A stretch of 64,000 nt of DNA from an uncultured Lachnospiraceae bacterium (GCA_900544445.1 UQVK01000007.1:12715-76714), one strand, 5' to 3'; positions 34,654-45,170 are shown, counted from the stretch's first letter. Notes: generated by a model not told the origin, from the sequence alone. Translations and numbers: made by a program.

Positions 34654-35463
34654 ATGCGTTTTATCATATCCCCGGCGAAAAAAATGAAAACGGATACGGA
34701 TACCCTTGCGCCCGCCGGACTTCCGGCCTGTCTGGACCGGGCGCAGGAGCTTCTGGACTGGATGAGAAAAAAGAGCCTTCCCGAGATGAAGGCGGTATGG
34801 AAGTGCTCGGATAAAATCGCGCAGGAGGCTTACGAACGGCTGGAGAAAACGGAACTGAAGCGGAATCTGACCCCGGCTCTGGTTTCATACGAAGGCATTC
34901 AGTATCAGTATATGGCGCCTGCAGTGTTTGAGGACGGTCAGTGGGACTATGTGCAGGAGCATGTGCGCATTCTGTCGGGCTTTTACGGAATTCTGCGGCC
35001 GCTGGACGGGGTGGTTCCCTATCGGCTGGAGATGCAGGCGAAGGCGTCAGATGCGGGCAGTCTGTACGCATTCTGGGGGCGGAGCCTGTATGAGCGGATG
35101 GCCGCGGAGACGGACTGTATCGTGAATCTGGCATCCAGGGAGTATGCGCTCTGCGTGGAAAAATATCTGGAAAAGAAAATGCGGTATGTGACCTGCGTTT
35201 TCGGGGAAGAACAGGGAAAGGCGGATGCGGGCCATCAGGCCTGTGCCCTGGATGAAGCTCAAAGGACTTCTTCGCCTGTGATTCAGAAGGGCACCCACGC
35301 CAAAATGGCCCGCGGGGAGATGGTGCGCTTTGCGGCGGAACACAGGATTTCGGCGCCGGAAGGGTTGAAGGACTTTAACAGACTGGGGTATGAATACCGG
35401 GAAGAATATTCGGAAAGAGATCTTTATGTATTCTGCAGGAGTGTTCCAAGTGACAGGGATTGA
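34654..35463 (+). CDS. yaaA: YaaA family protein (peroxide stress protein)
   Basis: 269 residues, slightly longer than usual. MRFIISPAKKMKTDTDTLAP at the start and YLNLASREY-like VNLASREYALC plus KGTHAKMARGEMVRFA near the end are characteristic. YaaA lowers intracellular free iron and limits DNA damage under peroxide stress in E. coli; the fold is DNA-binding-like. GGAGG lies 12 bases before the ATG, slightly far. Upstream is an imperfect direct repeat AGTATGGCATTGG/AGTATAGCATTGG. It is divergent from the sigma factor. Confidence 0.88.
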   Translation: MRFIISPAKKMKTDTDTLAPAGLPACLDRAQELLDWMRKKSLPEMKAVWKCSDKIAQEAYERLEKTELKRNLTPALVSYEGIQYQYMAPAVFEDGQWDYVQEHVRILSGFYGILRPLDGVVPYRLEMQAKASDAGSLYAFWGRSLYERMAAETDCIVNLASREYALCVEKYLEKKMRYVTCVFGEEQGKADAGHQACALDEAQRTSSPVIQKGTHAKMARGEMVRFAAEHRISAPEGLKDFNRLGYEYREEYSERDLYVFCRSVPSDRD

Positions 35464-35471
35464 GCGTTACA

Positions 35472-35800
35472 GTACGGCTGTCAAAGCGGTTTTCGCGTTT
35501 TGGGCAGTACGAATTCAGTAATTGTACGGTTGAAAATGCAGGAGTTGTAATTTTAGCCGTATAATTTCCTGAAACTGTACGGTTTTAGAGGGAAAAATGG
35601 GCCAGTAACCGTAGGTTTTTCTATATCGATACGGTTATGGATGAAAGTTTCAGGTTTGGAGCGGTATATGGCCTGAAATTTGTACCGCCGAAAAAGAGTA
35701 TTTTGATTTTGGGGCGGTATTGCGATGGCGGCGCTAAGTCAGCTGTACTGCCGAGTGGTGACGCATCGGCAGGAAGCAGTTAACTGCGCGGCTGTAGCAT
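35472..35800. repeat. Degenerate tandem array of hairpin units, period about 52 bases
   Basis: No gene lies between 35464 and 35856. Motif (G/A)TAC(G/C)G recurs at 35472, 35524, 35577, 35629 and 35682, steps of 52-53 bases. In most units it pairs with a second motif about 31 bases on: TACGGTT with AGCCGTA (35555), TACGGTT with AACCGTA (35607), and TACCGCC with GGCGGTA (35713). A final CTGCCGA/TCGGCAG hairpin lies at 35748-35772. Stem bases change together between units. Confidence 0.6.
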
Positions 35801-35856
35801 TGACAGAATCTGTTTCTATGGCTTAAACTGAAAAGACACAGAAGATGGAGGAAAAA

Positions 35857-36444
35857 ATGTTTATTATTGCAGGTTTGGGGAATCCCAAAAAGGAATATGA
35901 AAATACCAGACACAACGTGGGTTTTGAAGTAATTGACGCCCTGGCGGATCATTACGGCATCCGGGTGATCGACAGAAAGCACCGGGCGCTGGTGGGAAAA
36001 GGCGTGATCGAGGGGCAGAAGGTGCTTCTGGCAAAGCCTTTAACCTATATGAATCTGAGTGGTGAAAGCCTTCGGGAGATCATAGATTATTATAAGGAAG
36101 ATCCGGAAACGCAGCTTCTGGTGATCTGTGACGACATCAGTCTGGATGTGGGGCAGCTGCGCATCCGCAAAAAGGGCAGCGCAGGAGGCCACAACGGACT
36201 GAAGAACATCATCGCCAATCTGGGCACCCAGGATTTCATGCGGCTCCGGGTGGGCGTGGGAGAAAAGCCTGCGGGACGGGATCTGGCGGATTATGTGCTG
36301 GGCCATTTTCCGGCCGCGGAGCGGAAGGTCATGGATGAGAGCGTCCGGCAGGCGGCGGAGGCGGCTGTGACGGTCCTGACGGAAGGGCCGGATGCGGCGA
36401 TGAACCGTTATAATCAGAAGCGGAAAGAAATGGAGCAGGAGTAA
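35857..36444 (+). CDS. pth: Peptidyl-tRNA hydrolase
   Basis: 195 residues, standard. MFIIAGLGNPKKEYENTRHN holds the catalytic histidine, LAKPLTYMNLSG and DDISLDVGQLRIRKKGSAGGHNG the remaining active-site residues. It recycles tRNA by cleaving peptidyl-tRNA released from ribosomes. The ATG at 35857 is six bases from GGAGG; the ATG at 35845 overlaps the site itself. mfd begins seven bases after the stop, a common Firmicute order. Confidence 0.96.
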   Translation: MFIIAGLGNPKKEYENTRHNVGFEVIDALADHYGIRVIDRKHRALVGKGVIEGQKVLLAKPLTYMNLSGESLREIIDYYKEDPETQLLVICDDISLDVGQLRIRKKGSAGGHNGLKNIIANLGTQDFMRLRVGVGEKPAGRDLADYVLGHFPAAERKVMDESVRQAAEAAVTVLTEGPDAAMNRYNQKRKEMEQE

Positions 36445-36451
36445 GAGCGGG

Positions 36452-39400
36452 ATGAAGGCATTAACGGCACCACTTTATGAGCTGGCGGAGTTTGAGGAGG
36501 GCCAGTCCCTTTTGAAAAAGGAAAAGGCCAGCATCGGCTATACGGGCTGTACGGACGCGCAGAAGCTTCATCTGGCCTGTGGGCTGAGCGAAGATTTTCT
36601 CTATAAGGTCATCGTTACCCACAGCGATCTGCGGGCCAGGGAAATTTATGAAGAATATCTGTTTTATGATAAAAGTACGGTGCTGTATCCGGCCAAGGAC
36701 CTGATTTTCTATCAGGCGGACATCCACGGAAATCAGCTGGTTGCGGACCGGATGAAGGTGCTGCGGAAGCTGATTGAGGGAAGGCCGGTCACGGTGGTGA
36801 CCACCTTTGCCGCGCTGATGAGCCCGCAGGTGCCGTTAGAAGAGATCGCGGATGCGGTCATCCACATTGACACGGACAGCGCTGTGGATGAGACGGAGCT
36901 GTCGGAACAGCTTACGCGGATGGGCTATGAGAAAAACTGGCAGGTGGAGGCGCCGGGCCAGTTTTCCATCCGTGGAGGCATCATTGACGTGTTCGATCTG
37001 ACGGAGGAAAATCCTTACCGCATCGAGCTGTGGGGAGAAGAGGTGGATTCCATACGCTCCTTTGATCTGGGAAGCCAGCGGAGCGTGGAGAAGCTGTCCA
37101 TGGTCGACATCTATCCGGCCACGGAGATGGTGCTGGACAGGCGGCAGAAGCTGGACGGGTTAAAAAGGATCGAGACGGAGGCGAAGACGTTTGCGGCAAA
37201 GCTGCGGGAGGATTTTCACACTGAGGAGGCGGCCCGGATCACCGGACAGGTAAGGGAGCTTTCCGAGCAGGTGCGGGAGCTTTCTGCGGCGGCGAATCTG
37301 GAGAGCTATATCCGTTATTTTTATGAGGATACGGTGTCTTTTCTGCGCTTTTTTCCGGACCGGTATACCTGCGTGTTTCTGGACGAGCCGGGGCGGCTGA
37401 AGGAGCAGGGACAGGCGGTGGAGCTGGAATTTCGGGAGAGCATGAGCCACCGGCTGGAAAAGGGCTACATTCTTCCGGGACAGGCGGATCTTCTGTATGG
37501 CTGCGAGCAGACGGCTTCCTTTATGGCCGGGCTGCGCACGGTGCTGCTTTCAGCCATGGACACCAGAAACGTTCTCGTCACTCCACAGAGGCGGTTTGAT
37601 GTCAATGTGAAAAGCATGTCCCCCTACAACAACAGCTTTGAAGCGCTGACGGCGGATCTGAAGCGGTATAAGAAAAACGGCAGCCGGGTGCTTCTTTTGT
37701 CCCCTTCCCGGACCCGGGCAAAGCGGCTTGCGGAGGATCTGCAGGCGGAAGGCCTTGCAAGCTTCTACAGCGAGGATGGCGACAGAGAGGTACAGCCGGG
37801 AGAGGTGGAACTGTTTTACGGCCATGTGAGCCGGGGCTTTGAATATCCCCTGCTGAAATTCGTGGTCATCACGGAGAGCGACATTTTCGGGGCGCAGAAG
37901 AAAAAGAAGAAACGCCGCAGGCAGTTTGAAGGCCAGAAGATCCAGGATTTCGCCGAATTGAAGGTGGGCGACTATGTGGTGCATGAAACCCACGGGCTCG
38001 GAATCTATCAGGGCATTGAAAAGGTGGAGATGAACGGCACCGTCAAGGACTATATCAAGATTTCCTACCGGGACGGCGGAAATCTGTACGTGCTCGCCAC
38101 CGGCCTGGACGTGATCCAGAAGTATGCTTCCGCGGACGCCGCCAAAACACCGAAGCTGAACAAGCTGGGCACCCAGGAATGGACCCGTACCAAGTCGAGG
38201 GTGAGAAGCGCCGTGGACGAGGTGGCAAAGGATCTGGTGGAGCTGTATGCGGCCAGGCAGCAGAAGGAGGGCTTTGCCTTCGGTCAGGATACGGTCTGGC
38301 AGAAGGAATTTGAGGAAATGTTCCCCTTCGAGGAAACGGAGGATCAGCTCTCCGCCATCGCCGCCACCAAGGAGGATATGGAGAGCCACAGAATCATGGA
38401 CCGCCTGATCTGCGGGGACGTGGGCTACGGCAAGACGGAGATCGCCATCCGGGCGGCTTTTAAAGCGGTACAGGACGGAAAGCAGGTGGCTTTCCTGGTG
38501 CCCACCACCATTCTGGCACAGCAGCACTATAATACCTTCCAGCAGAGAATGAAGGATTTTCCCGTGCGCATCGATCTGATGAGCCGGTTCCGCACGAGCG
38601 CGGAGCAGAAAAAAACGGTGACAGATCTGCGCAAGGGCCAGGTGGATATCCTGATCGGCACCCACCGCATTTTATCCTCCGATATTCAGTTTAAGGATCT
38701 GGGCCTTCTGATCATTGACGAGGAGCAGCGTTTCGGCGTGGCCCACAAGGAGAAGATCAAGAAGCTGAAGGAGGATGTGGACGTGCTGACGCTGACGGCC
38801 ACCCCCATTCCCCGGACTCTGCACATGTCCCTCATCGGCATCCGGGACATGAGTGTGCTGGAGGAAGCGCCGGGAGACCGTCAGCCCATCCAGACCTTTG
38901 TCTGCGAGTATAATGAGGAAATGGTGCGGGAGGCCATCGTCCGGGAGCTTGCCAGAAACGGACAGGTATACTACGTTTACAACCGGGTGAACACCATCGC
39001 GGACATGGCCGCGTCCATTCAGAACCTGGTGCCGGAGGCGAATGTGGCGTTTGCCCATGGACAGATGAAGGAGCATGAGCTGGAGCGGATCATGTACGAT
39101 TTCATCAATGGGGAAATCGACGTGCTGGTTTCCACCACCATCATCGAGACGGGGCTGGACATTTCCAACGTGAACACCATGATCATCCACGACTCGGATC
39201 AGCTCGGCCTTTCCCAGCTCTACCAGCTCCGCGGCCGGGTGGGCCGTTCCGGGCGCACCGCCTATGCGTTTCTGATGTATAAGCGGGATAAGATGTTAAA
39301 GGAGATTGCGGAAAAACGGCTGTCTGCCATCCGGGAATTTACCGAGCTGGGAAGCGGCTTCAAGATCGCCATGCGGGATCTGGAGATCCGGGGCGCAGGC

Positions 39401-40015
39401 AATCTGCTCGGAAAGAGGCAGTCCGGCCACATGGAGGCGGTGGGGTATGACCTGTACTGCAAGATGCTGAACGACGCGGTAAAAACCCTGAAGGGCGAGA
39501 CCCGCACGGCGGACTTTGCCACCACCGTGGAACTGGAAGTGGACGCCTACATTCCGCCCGCCTATATCGTCAACGAACAGCAGAAGCTGGATATTTACAA
39601 ACGGATTGCGGGCGTGGAAACCCCTGCGGAGAGCGAAGATATGAAGGAGGAGCTTCTGGATCGGTTCGGAGAGGTGCCCGTCTGCGTGGACAATCTGCTC
39701 CGGATCGCCCTGATTCGGGTGAAGGCCCACTCTCTTTATATCACCGAGGTGAAGAGCCGGGACGAAGTGAAGAACCGGGAGGGAGCGCTGAAGCTTCAGC
39801 TCCGCCCGGACGCATTCTTACGCGTGGAAAACATTCCCGGCCTGCTGCGCCTGTACGGTTCATCCCTGACCTTTACGGCCAAGGGGACGCCCTATTTTCT
39901 GCTCCGCTTTAAAAAGGAAGGCCTGGTGGAAAAGGATGCGGAGAAACTGCTGGAGCTGACGGAGAAGCTGCTTTCTGATATGGAACAGCTTTTGAAAATG
40001 GAGGAGAGCATATGA
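36452..40015 (+). CDS. mfd: Transcription-repair coupling factor
   Basis: 1187 residues, full length. The UvrB-like N-terminal region, the RNA-polymerase-interacting CarD-like domain ([20 protein letters not shown], near residue 500), the RecG-like translocase with [15 protein letters not shown] and [11 protein letters not shown], the TRG motif region ([20 protein letters not shown]) and the C-terminal TRCF domain are all there. Mfd displaces stalled RNA polymerase and recruits the excision repair complex. Its stop overlaps the next start by four bases. Confidence 0.97.
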   Translation: MKALTAPLYELAEFEEGQSLLKKEKASIGYTGCTDAQKLHLACGLSEDFLYKVIVTHSDLRAREIYEEYLFYDKSTVLYPAKDLIFYQADIHGNQLVADRMKVLRKLIEGRPVTVVTTFAALMSPQVPLEEIADAVIHIDTDSAVDETELSEQLTRMGYEKNWQVEAPGQFSIRGGIIDVFDLTEENPYRIELWGEEVDSIRSFDLGSQRSVEKLSMVDIYPATEMVLDRRQKLDGLKRIETEAKTFAAKLREDFHTEEAARITGQVRELSEQVRELSAAANLESYIRYFYEDTVSFLRFFPDRYTCVFLDEPGRLKEQGQAVELEFRESMSHRLEKGYILPGQADLLYGCEQTASFMAGLRTVLLSAMDTRNVLVTPQRRFDVNVKSMSPYNNSFEALTADLKRYKKNGSRVLLLSPSRTRAKRLAEDLQAEGLASFYSEDGDREVQPGEVELFYGHVSRGFEYPLLKFVVITESDIFGAQKKKKKRRRQFEGQKIQDFAELKVGDYVVHETHGLGIYQGIEKVEMNGTVKDYIKISYRDGGNLYVLATGLDVIQKYASADAAKTPKLNKLGTQEWTRTKSRVRSAVDEVAKDLVELYAARQQKEGFAFGQDTVWQKEFEEMFPFEETEDQLSAIAATKEDMESHRIMDRLICGDVGYGKTEIAIRAAFKAVQDGKQVAFLVPTTILAQQHYNTFQQRMKDFPVRIDLMSRFRTSAEQKKTVTDLRKGQVDILIGTHRILSSDIQFKDLGLLIIDEEQRFGVAHKEKIKKLKEDVDVLTLTATPIPRTLHMSLIGIRDMSVLEEAPGDRQPIQTFVCEYNEEMVREAIVRELARNGQVYYVYNRVNTIADMAASIQNLVPEANVAFAHGQMKEHELERIMYDFINGEIDVLVSTTIIETGLDISNVNTMIIHDSDQLGLSQLYQLRGRVGRSGRTAYAFLMYKRDKMLKEIAEKRLSAIREFTELGSGFKIAMRDLEIRGAGNLLGKRQSGHMEAVGYDLYCKMLNDAVKTLKGETRTADFATTVELEVDAYIPPAYIVNEQQKLDIYKRIAGVETPAESEDMKEELLDRFGEVPVCVDNLLRIALIRVKAHSLYITEVKSRDEVKNREGALKLQLRPDAFLRVENIPGLLRLYGSSLTFTAKGTPYFLLRFKKEGLVEKDAEKLLELTEKLLSDMEQLLKMEESI

Positions 40016-40539
40016 AAAAGGTACTGGTGGTTGTGGACATGCAGAATGATTTCATCGACGGAGCGCTGGGAACGAAGGAGGCGCAGGCGATCGTCGGCAG
40101 GGTGGCGGAGAAGATCCGCACATATCCTGCGGACTGTATTTATGCCACAAGGGATACCCATGAAGAGGATTATCTGGAAACCAGCGAGGGAAAAAACCTC
40201 CCCGTTCCCCACTGCATCCGTGGGAGCGAAGGCTGGCAGATCCGGGAAGAGATCCGGGCGGCCATGCCCCATGCGGTGGTCGTGGACAAGCCCTCCTTCG
40301 CCTCCCTGGAACTGGCGGATCTTTTGTGCAGGGAAAACGAGAGGGAGGAACTTGAAATCGAGCTGGTGGGTCTGTGCACGGACATCTGCGTGGTGTCCAA
40401 CGCGCTTCTGTTAAAAGCGCGGCTGCCGGAAACAAAGATCAGCGTGGACCCGTCTTGCTGCGCGGGCGTGACGCCGGAAAGCCATGAGGCGGCTCTTCTG
40501 ACGATGAAGATGTGCCAGATCGGGCTAATACCCCAGTGA
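40012..40539 (+). CDS. Cysteine hydrolase of the isochorismatase/nicotinamidase family
   Basis: 175 residues. The triad is visible: VVVDMQNDFIDGAL (aspartate), VDKPSFAS (lysine) and LVGLCTDICVVSNALLLKA (catalytic cysteine in the first C of CTDIC). The residues and size fit PncA-type nicotinamidases that convert nicotinamide to nicotinate; pncB, the next enzyme of that route, is elsewhere in the window (52908-54362). Coupled to mfd by an ATGA overlap. Convergent with the kinase gene, whose stop lies 15 bases inside. Isochorismatase-like alternatives remain possible. Confidence 0.85.
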   Translation: MKKVLVVVDMQNDFIDGALGTKEAQAIVGRVAEKIRTYPADCIYATRDTHEEDYLETSEGKNLPVPHCIRGSEGWQIREEIRAAMPHAVVVDKPSFASLELADLLCRENEREELEIELVGLCTDICVVSNALLLKARLPETKISVDPSCCAGVTPESHEAALLTMKMCQIGLIPQ

Positions 40540-43164
40540 CCGGTTGATCACGGTTCCATCGCAGGCATTGACCGTCAGCAGGCTGTAGGAGAGGCCGCCG
40601 GAGAGATAATGTTCAGGGATTTTCGGCTCTGTGAGAAGGTTGCTGTCTGCGTTCTCGCTGTCTGCAGCATCGCCATAAATCCAGTATCCGAAGAAATCCC
40701 AGGCAGGGATCAGCGTGCCCTCCATCCAGTTTCCGGGTTCCATGATGCGCATATAGCCCAGACGAATCCGGGTGATGTGAAAATCGGCTTCTCTGCCGTC
40801 TGAAGCGTAAGCCGCATATTTTTCCGGGAAAACGGTGCGGAAAATCCGGCAGATTTCCTCGAAGGGGAGCAGAAACACGTATTCTTCGGAAATGTCCGTA
40901 TAGATGCAGGGGTCTGTCCACTGGAAGGAAACCAGTCCCTGTGCGTCGTAACAGAAGCTGAGGGCTTCATAGGGCCAGCTCACATTTTCTCCCTCCACGC
41001 CCGCACCGGCCTCGGCGGTGTAAGTGACCGGAATGCCATCCACCATCCGCTCAAAGGGGATCCGGACGCCGTTGTGCTGTTCCAGAACGGTTCCAGTAAA
41101 ATCCTGCCGCGAAACGGAGACATATTCCGCTCCTACGGGCTGAAAACCGGCGATTTCCATTTCGACGAGACTGGAGACAGCCTGATCTGTGAGAGCCTGC
41201 GGATCAGGGAGCGTTTCTGTTCCTGTATCCGTCAGGAGGGGAAAACCGATTTGGGTATCCTTGCGCATGACAAGAAAGCTGATTTCCCGTCTGTCAGGTG
41301 TCAGGCCGTTGTCGAGGGAGACCGAATAAGCGGCACGCCCCGGCATGGTTTCGCGTTCCCGGAGAACCCCGTCGTCCAGAAGAACTCCGCCGTCCAGAAG
41401 AACCCGGTTGACAGCATCAGAATCGGCCTGTGTGAAGCTGCGGGAGGACACTTTTTTCAGACGGAAGCCCTCCGCGTCAGGCACCGTCACGGCGGCGTCC
41501 ACATGGACGGAAAGCCGTCCGGATGCGTCTCGGAAGTCAAGCTGCAGTTCGCCCGGAGCGGCAGTCTGCCTGGCGATGTTTCCGCTTCCTGCCGGCCGGA
41601 CATCCGGTCCGTCTGCCGGATCCTGTCCGTTCTCTTCCTTCAGCCGCACAACTTCCCGGTTTTCTGCCAGGCTGCAGGCGGAAAGGGAGCCTGCGGAGAG
41701 AATACAGGCCAGAAGCAGGGCTGCTGTTTGCAGAAACGGGGAATCACCGTTTTCCGGTGTGCTGCCAATCGGAAATTCCAGCGTCACGGTGGTTCCTTCT
41801 CCAAGGCGGCTTTCGATGGAAAGGCGCAGATTGTGGAGGGCGGCAATGCGGCTGCACAGGGCCAGACCCAGGCCGGCGCCGCCCTCTTTTCTGCTCCTGG
41901 ATTTGTCCACCATGTAAAAGGGCTGCGTGATCTTTTCCATTTCTTCCGGGGGAATTCCCTTCCCGTCATCCTGTACCAGAATCCGTTCTCCCCTCCGTCC
42001 GTCCTGTGCAAGGCGGATCAGGCGGATGCGACCGCCCCGATGTCCTGCCCGGATGGCATTGTCAATCAGGTTCACCAGCAGACTTTCAAAAAGATCCGCA
42101 TCCACCCGTCTGGTTCCGGAAAAGCTGGAAACCTCCAGAACCATTTCCTGGTGTTTCAGCTGACAGGTTTCCAGCCTGCGAACCCGTTCAAACAGCTCGG
42201 AAAGCTCCGTCTCTTCCATCTGAAGGCTGTCGTTTTCGTACAGACCGATCAGCAGCATCAGTTTGGAGGATAGCCGTTCCAGCCTGCGGCCCTCCTCATA
42301 AATATGCCTGAGCGCGCGGGTTTTTCCATCTTCGGACAGATGGACGTGAAGCAGGGTATCCGCATAACCGATGATGGAGGTCATGGGCGTTTTGATTTCG
42401 TGGGTCAAACTGCCCAGAAGCTGGGTGCGCTGTTCAGCCGCCCGGTTCAGAAGCTCCATCTGTTCCTCCACCCGGTCAGCCATGTGGTTGAAGGCGCAGG
42501 CCAGCGCTGTGATCTCGTCATGGCCCGAAATAGGGGCACGGCAGGACATATCGCCCTCACTGATCCGGACCGCGGCGCATCTCAGCTGTTCCAGAGGGGA
42601 GAGCAGTCTGCGGGCAAGCAGAGAAAGTGCGGCAGAGGCTGCCAGGGACGCCGTCAGACAGATTGCGGCCAGAACCGGGATCCGCCGCAGCGCGTCCTGA
42701 TAGATTCCGGAAATGTCCTGAATCATCACCAGAGAATATGCGTCCGTGGTTTCCATGGGAATTCTCCGGCCGCAGATCAGAAGACGTCTTCCGTCCGTTT
42801 TCTGTATGAGACTCTGGACCTCTTCCCCGTTCCAGCCTTCCGTACCGCCTTCCACAAATTCATAGTCCGTCTGATTGCACAGAACGATGTCGTTTTCAAG
42901 AAGGAGAAAACGGGACGCGTCATATTTGTCCAGCAGGAAATGGAAATAAGCCGTTATGGTTACCTCGCCGTATTCCAGAATTCTGCTGCTTTCCATCTGG
43001 CTGCCTATGGCATTTGCAGCCGCGGTAAGCTGGGCGCGGCCGCTCTCTGCGGCCTGTACTTCATGAAAACGCAGGGTATCCGCCGTCATTGCCGCGCCGG
43101 ACAGGGTGGAGGCCAGAAAAAGAACGGTGGCGGAGACCAGCACCAGTTTTGTTCGCAGTTTCAT
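40525..43164 (-). CDS. Sensor histidine kinase fused to a lipoprotein-like domain
   Basis: 879 residues in one open frame. Part 1 (1-470) is a complete kinase: membrane helix 8-27, outer sensor region, second helix about 160-182, HAMP, SLTHEIKTPMTSIIGYAD, NLIDNAIRAG, DDGKGIP and GAGLGLALC. Part 2 begins with a hydrophobic stretch (about 478-496) ending in the lipobox-like LSAC with C497, and continues as a secreted domain of about 380 residues that resembles lipoproteins (DUF6034 type, from memory) normally encoded as a separate gene beside such kinases. No in-frame ATG, GTG or TTG was seen at the junction. The regulator gene is two bases upstream. Confidence 0.8.
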   Translation of the reverse strand: MKLRTKLVLVSATVLFLASTLSGAAMTADTLRFHEVQAAESGRAQLTAAANAIGSQMESSRILEYGEVTITAYFHFLLDKYDASRFLLLENDIVLCNQTDYEFVEGGTEGWNGEEVQSLIQKTDGRRLLICGRRIPMETTDAYSLVMIQDISGIYQDALRRIPVLAAICLTASLAASAALSLLARRLLSPLEQLRCAAVRISEGDMSCRAPISGHDEITALACAFNHMADRVEEQMELLNRAAEQRTQLLGSLTHEIKTPMTSIIGYADTLLHVHLSEDGKTRALRHIYEEGRRLERLSSKLMLLIGLYENDSLQMEETELSELFERVRRLETCQLKHQEMVLEVSSFSGTRRVDADLFESLLVNLIDNAIRAGHRGGRIRLIRLAQDGRRGERILVQDDGKGIPPEEMEKITQPFYMVDKSRSRKEGGAGLGLALCSRIAALHNLRLSIESRLGEGTTVTLEFPIGSTPENGDSPFLQTAALLLACILSAGSLSACSLAENREVVRLKEENGQDPADGPDVRPAGSGNIARQTAAPGELQLDFRDASGRLSVHVDAAVTVPDAEGFRLKKVSSRSFTQADSDAVNRVLLDGGVLLDDGVLRERETMPGRAAYSVSLDNGLTPDRREISFLVMRKDTQIGFPLLTDTGTETLPDPQALTDQAVSSLVEMEIAGFQPVGAEYVSVSRQDFTGTVLEQHNGVRIPFERMVDGIPVTYTAEAGAGVEGENVSWPYEALSFCYDAQGLVSFQWTDPCIYTDISEEYVFLLPFEEICRIFRTVFPEKYAAYASDGREADFHITRIRLGYMRIMEPGNWMEGTLIPAWDFFGYWIYGDAADSENADSNLLTEPKIPEHYLSGGLSYSLLTVNACDGTVINRSLGY

Positions 43165-43166
43165 AA

Positions 43167-43847
43167 TTATCCCTCCAGGCGGTAGCCCGTTTTCGGAATG
43201 GTCCGTATCACATCGTGAAAGCCCAGCTTCCTGCGAAGACAGCCGATATGGACGTCAACCGTGCGTGTTTCCCCGAAATAATCCCCGCCCCATACCTGAT
43301 CCAGAAGCTGCTGTCTGGTAAACGCCACGTTCCGGTTTGACGCCAGAAGGACCAGGAGCTCATATTCCATGGGCTTCAGTGCTACATCTACACCGTTTCT
43401 GGTCACCCGGTGTTCTTTTCTGTAGATTTTCACGTCCCGGATGCACAGCACATCACGCCCACGGCCGGTCCGTTCCAGAACCTTTTCCACCCGGGCCAGC
43501 AGCTCCAGCACGGCAAAGGGCTTTACCATGTAATCCTCCGCTCCGCTTTTCAGCCCGTGTACCCTGCTTGCCACATCCGATTTTGCAGTCAGAAAGATCA
43601 CCGGAATGTCTGCCTGTTTCAGATCCTCCAGAAGGGCGAAACCGTCCCGTCCCGGAAGCATCACATCCACCAGCGCAAGAGCGATTTGTTCTTCCCCATT
43701 CCCCGGCCGCCGTCTGTAGGATTCAATCCAGGCCTGTGCGGCAAGACCGTCCATGAGGCGCACCGTCTCATAGCCCGCCGCCTCCAGATTCATTCCGATC
43801 AGTTCCAAGATGGCCTCTTCATCTTCAATGATCAGTATCCGGTTCAT
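43167..43847 (-). CDS. OmpR-family response regulator
   Basis: 226 residues from the ATG at 43847, which follows AAGGGGG; a longer frame to 43943 is rejected. Receiver: IIEDEEAILELI acidic pocket, LALVDVMLPGRDGF phospho-aspartate, FLTAKSD. Effector: winged helix with VALKPMEYELLVLLASN and VDVHIGCLRRKLG. First gene of a two-gene unit with the fusion kinase, two bases apart. Regulated genes are not evident. Confidence 0.92.
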   Translation of the reverse strand: MNRILIIEDEEAILELIGMNLEAAGYETVRLMDGLAAQAWIESYRRRPGNGEEQIALALVDVMLPGRDGFALLEDLKQADIPVIFLTAKSDVASRVHGLKSGAEDYMVKPFAVLELLARVEKVLERTGRGRDVLCIRDVKIYRKEHRVTRNGVDVALKPMEYELLVLLASNRNVAFTRQQLLDQVWGGDYFGETRTVDVHIGCLRRKLGFHDVIRTIPKTGYRLEG

Positions 43848-44015
43848 CCGTTTGCCCCCTTCCCGTCGCAGCCGGAGCGTATCAGATCGGCCGCATTCGT
43901 TTGAAATTACTATATCACAGGCGCTCCGGAAAGAAATCATCAAAATGTAAACAGGTTACAGTCCCACGTGCGTACCAGACACAAAAGGGGCATCCCGCAG
44001 AAGGGAAATCTGGGA

Positions 44016-44044
44016 TTGTCAATACATTGAAAAAGTGGTAAATT
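44016..44044 (+). promoter_or_regulatory. Promoter of lrgAB
   Basis: TTGTCA (44016-44021), 17-base spacer, TAAATT (44039-44044), about 33 bases before the lrgA ATG. Confidence 0.5.
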
Positions 44045-44077
44045 TATGCGGAAGTCTTACGAGAGGAAAAAAGATGT

Positions 44078-44476
44078 ATGAAGATTATTTATCAGATCGG
44101 GATCATTTTTACGCTGTGCTGGGCGAGTGAAATCATTGAGGGCCTTCTGCCATTTTCCTTTCCGGCAAGTGTGATCGGAATGATCCTTTTGTTTATTCTG
44201 CTCGCCTTTCGGGTGCTGAAGGTGGAACATATCCGGGAAAAGTCGGATTTCCTGCTTTCCAACATGGCCTTTTTCTTCATTCCGGCTGGAGTGAGTATCA
44301 TCAACTATTTTGACGTGCTGAAGGGAAATGTGGGAAAACTGCTTCTGATCTGTTTTCTCACCACGATCCTTACCTTTGCGACGACCGCCTGGACGATTCG
44401 CGGCGTGCTGAGGCTTCAGAACCGGGGAAAGAAAAAGCCCGAAAAGGGGACGGAAGGGAGGAAGGAATATGTCTGA
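44078..44476 (+). CDS. lrgA: CidA/LrgA family holin-like protein
   Basis: 132 residues with four hydrophobic helices. LPFSFPASVIGMILLFILLA and FFFIPAGVSIINYFD are family hallmarks. LrgA/CidA proteins are small membrane proteins linked to control of murein hydrolase release and, in some species, to pyruvate transport. The ATG at 44078 follows GAGAGGA at about 11 bases. The gene overlaps lrgB by eight bases, the standard pair. Confidence 0.9.
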   Translation: MKIIYQIGIIFTLCWASEIIEGLLPFSFPASVIGMILLFILLAFRVLKVEHIREKSDFLLSNMAFFFIPAGVSIINYFDVLKGNVGKLLLICFLTTILTFATTAWTIRGVLRLQNRGKKKPEKGTEGRKEYV

Positions 44477-45146
44477 ACTGTTCGCTTCTCCTTTTTTTGG
44501 AATTGCCCTCAGCATTGTGGCGTTTTCCATCGGTGTGTGGATTCAGAAAAAGACGGGGCTTGTGATCTGCAATCCCCTGATCATCGCCATTGTTCTGGTG
44601 TCGGGGGTGCTCTTACTGTTTAAAATTCCTTATGAGAGCTATAATGAGGGAGGGAGCATCATCAACATGTTTCTGGCTCCTGCCACAAGCTGTCTGGCGG
44701 TATCGGTTTATACGAGGATGGAACTTCTGAAGAAGAACTGGCTGCCGATCCTGGCGGGCTGCGTGGCGGGTTCTCTCACCTCCATGGGAAGCGTGTTCCT
44801 CCTCTGCCGTCTGTTCGGCCTGGACGAGGCGATGACGTATTCTCTTGTTCCCAAATCGGTGACCACCCCCATCGCTGTAGGAATCGCGGAAAGCCATGGG
44901 GGCATTTCTTCCATCACGGTGGCGGCGGTCATTCTGACCGGAATCATGGGAAGCATTCTTGCGCCCTTCCTGATCCGGATCTTCCGGGTGAAGGACTCCA
45001 TGACGGCGGGCCTCGCCATCGGCGCATGCAGCCATGCGGTGGGTACCTCCAAAGCCATTGAAATCGGAGAGACGGAAGGGGCCATGAGCGGTCTTGCGAT
45101 TGGGATCTGCGGGATCGTGACGGTGGTGTTTTCGATGTTTTTGTAG
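44469..45146 (+). CDS. lrgB: LrgB/CidB family membrane protein
   Basis: 225 residues, about six to seven membrane helices. Characteristic stretches: FLAPATSCLAVSVYTRMELLKKNW, SLVPKSVTTPIAVGIAESHGG and ACSHAVGTSKAIEIGETEGAMSG. Works with LrgA as a two-component membrane system. GGAAGGAAT precedes the ATG. It is the last core gene before the AT-richer ATPase/DUF4276 module; no terminator is visible between them. Confidence 0.92.
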   Translation: MSELFASPFFGIALSIVAFSIGVWIQKKTGLVICNPLIIAIVLVSGVLLLFKIPYESYNEGGSIINMFLAPATSCLAVSVYTRMELLKKNWLPILAGCVAGSLTSMGSVFLLCRLFGLDEAMTYSLVPKSVTTPIAVGIAESHGGISSITVAAVILTGIMGSILAPFLIRIFRVKDSMTAGLAIGACSHAVGTSKAIEIGETEGAMSGLAIGICGIVTVVFSMFL

Positions 45147-45170
45147 TAGGAAGGGCTGTCAAGTTTCTTA

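Noticed and set aside
35472..35800. CRISPR array
   Set aside because: The period is regular but repeats are degenerate, units carry internal pairing and no cas genes are present.
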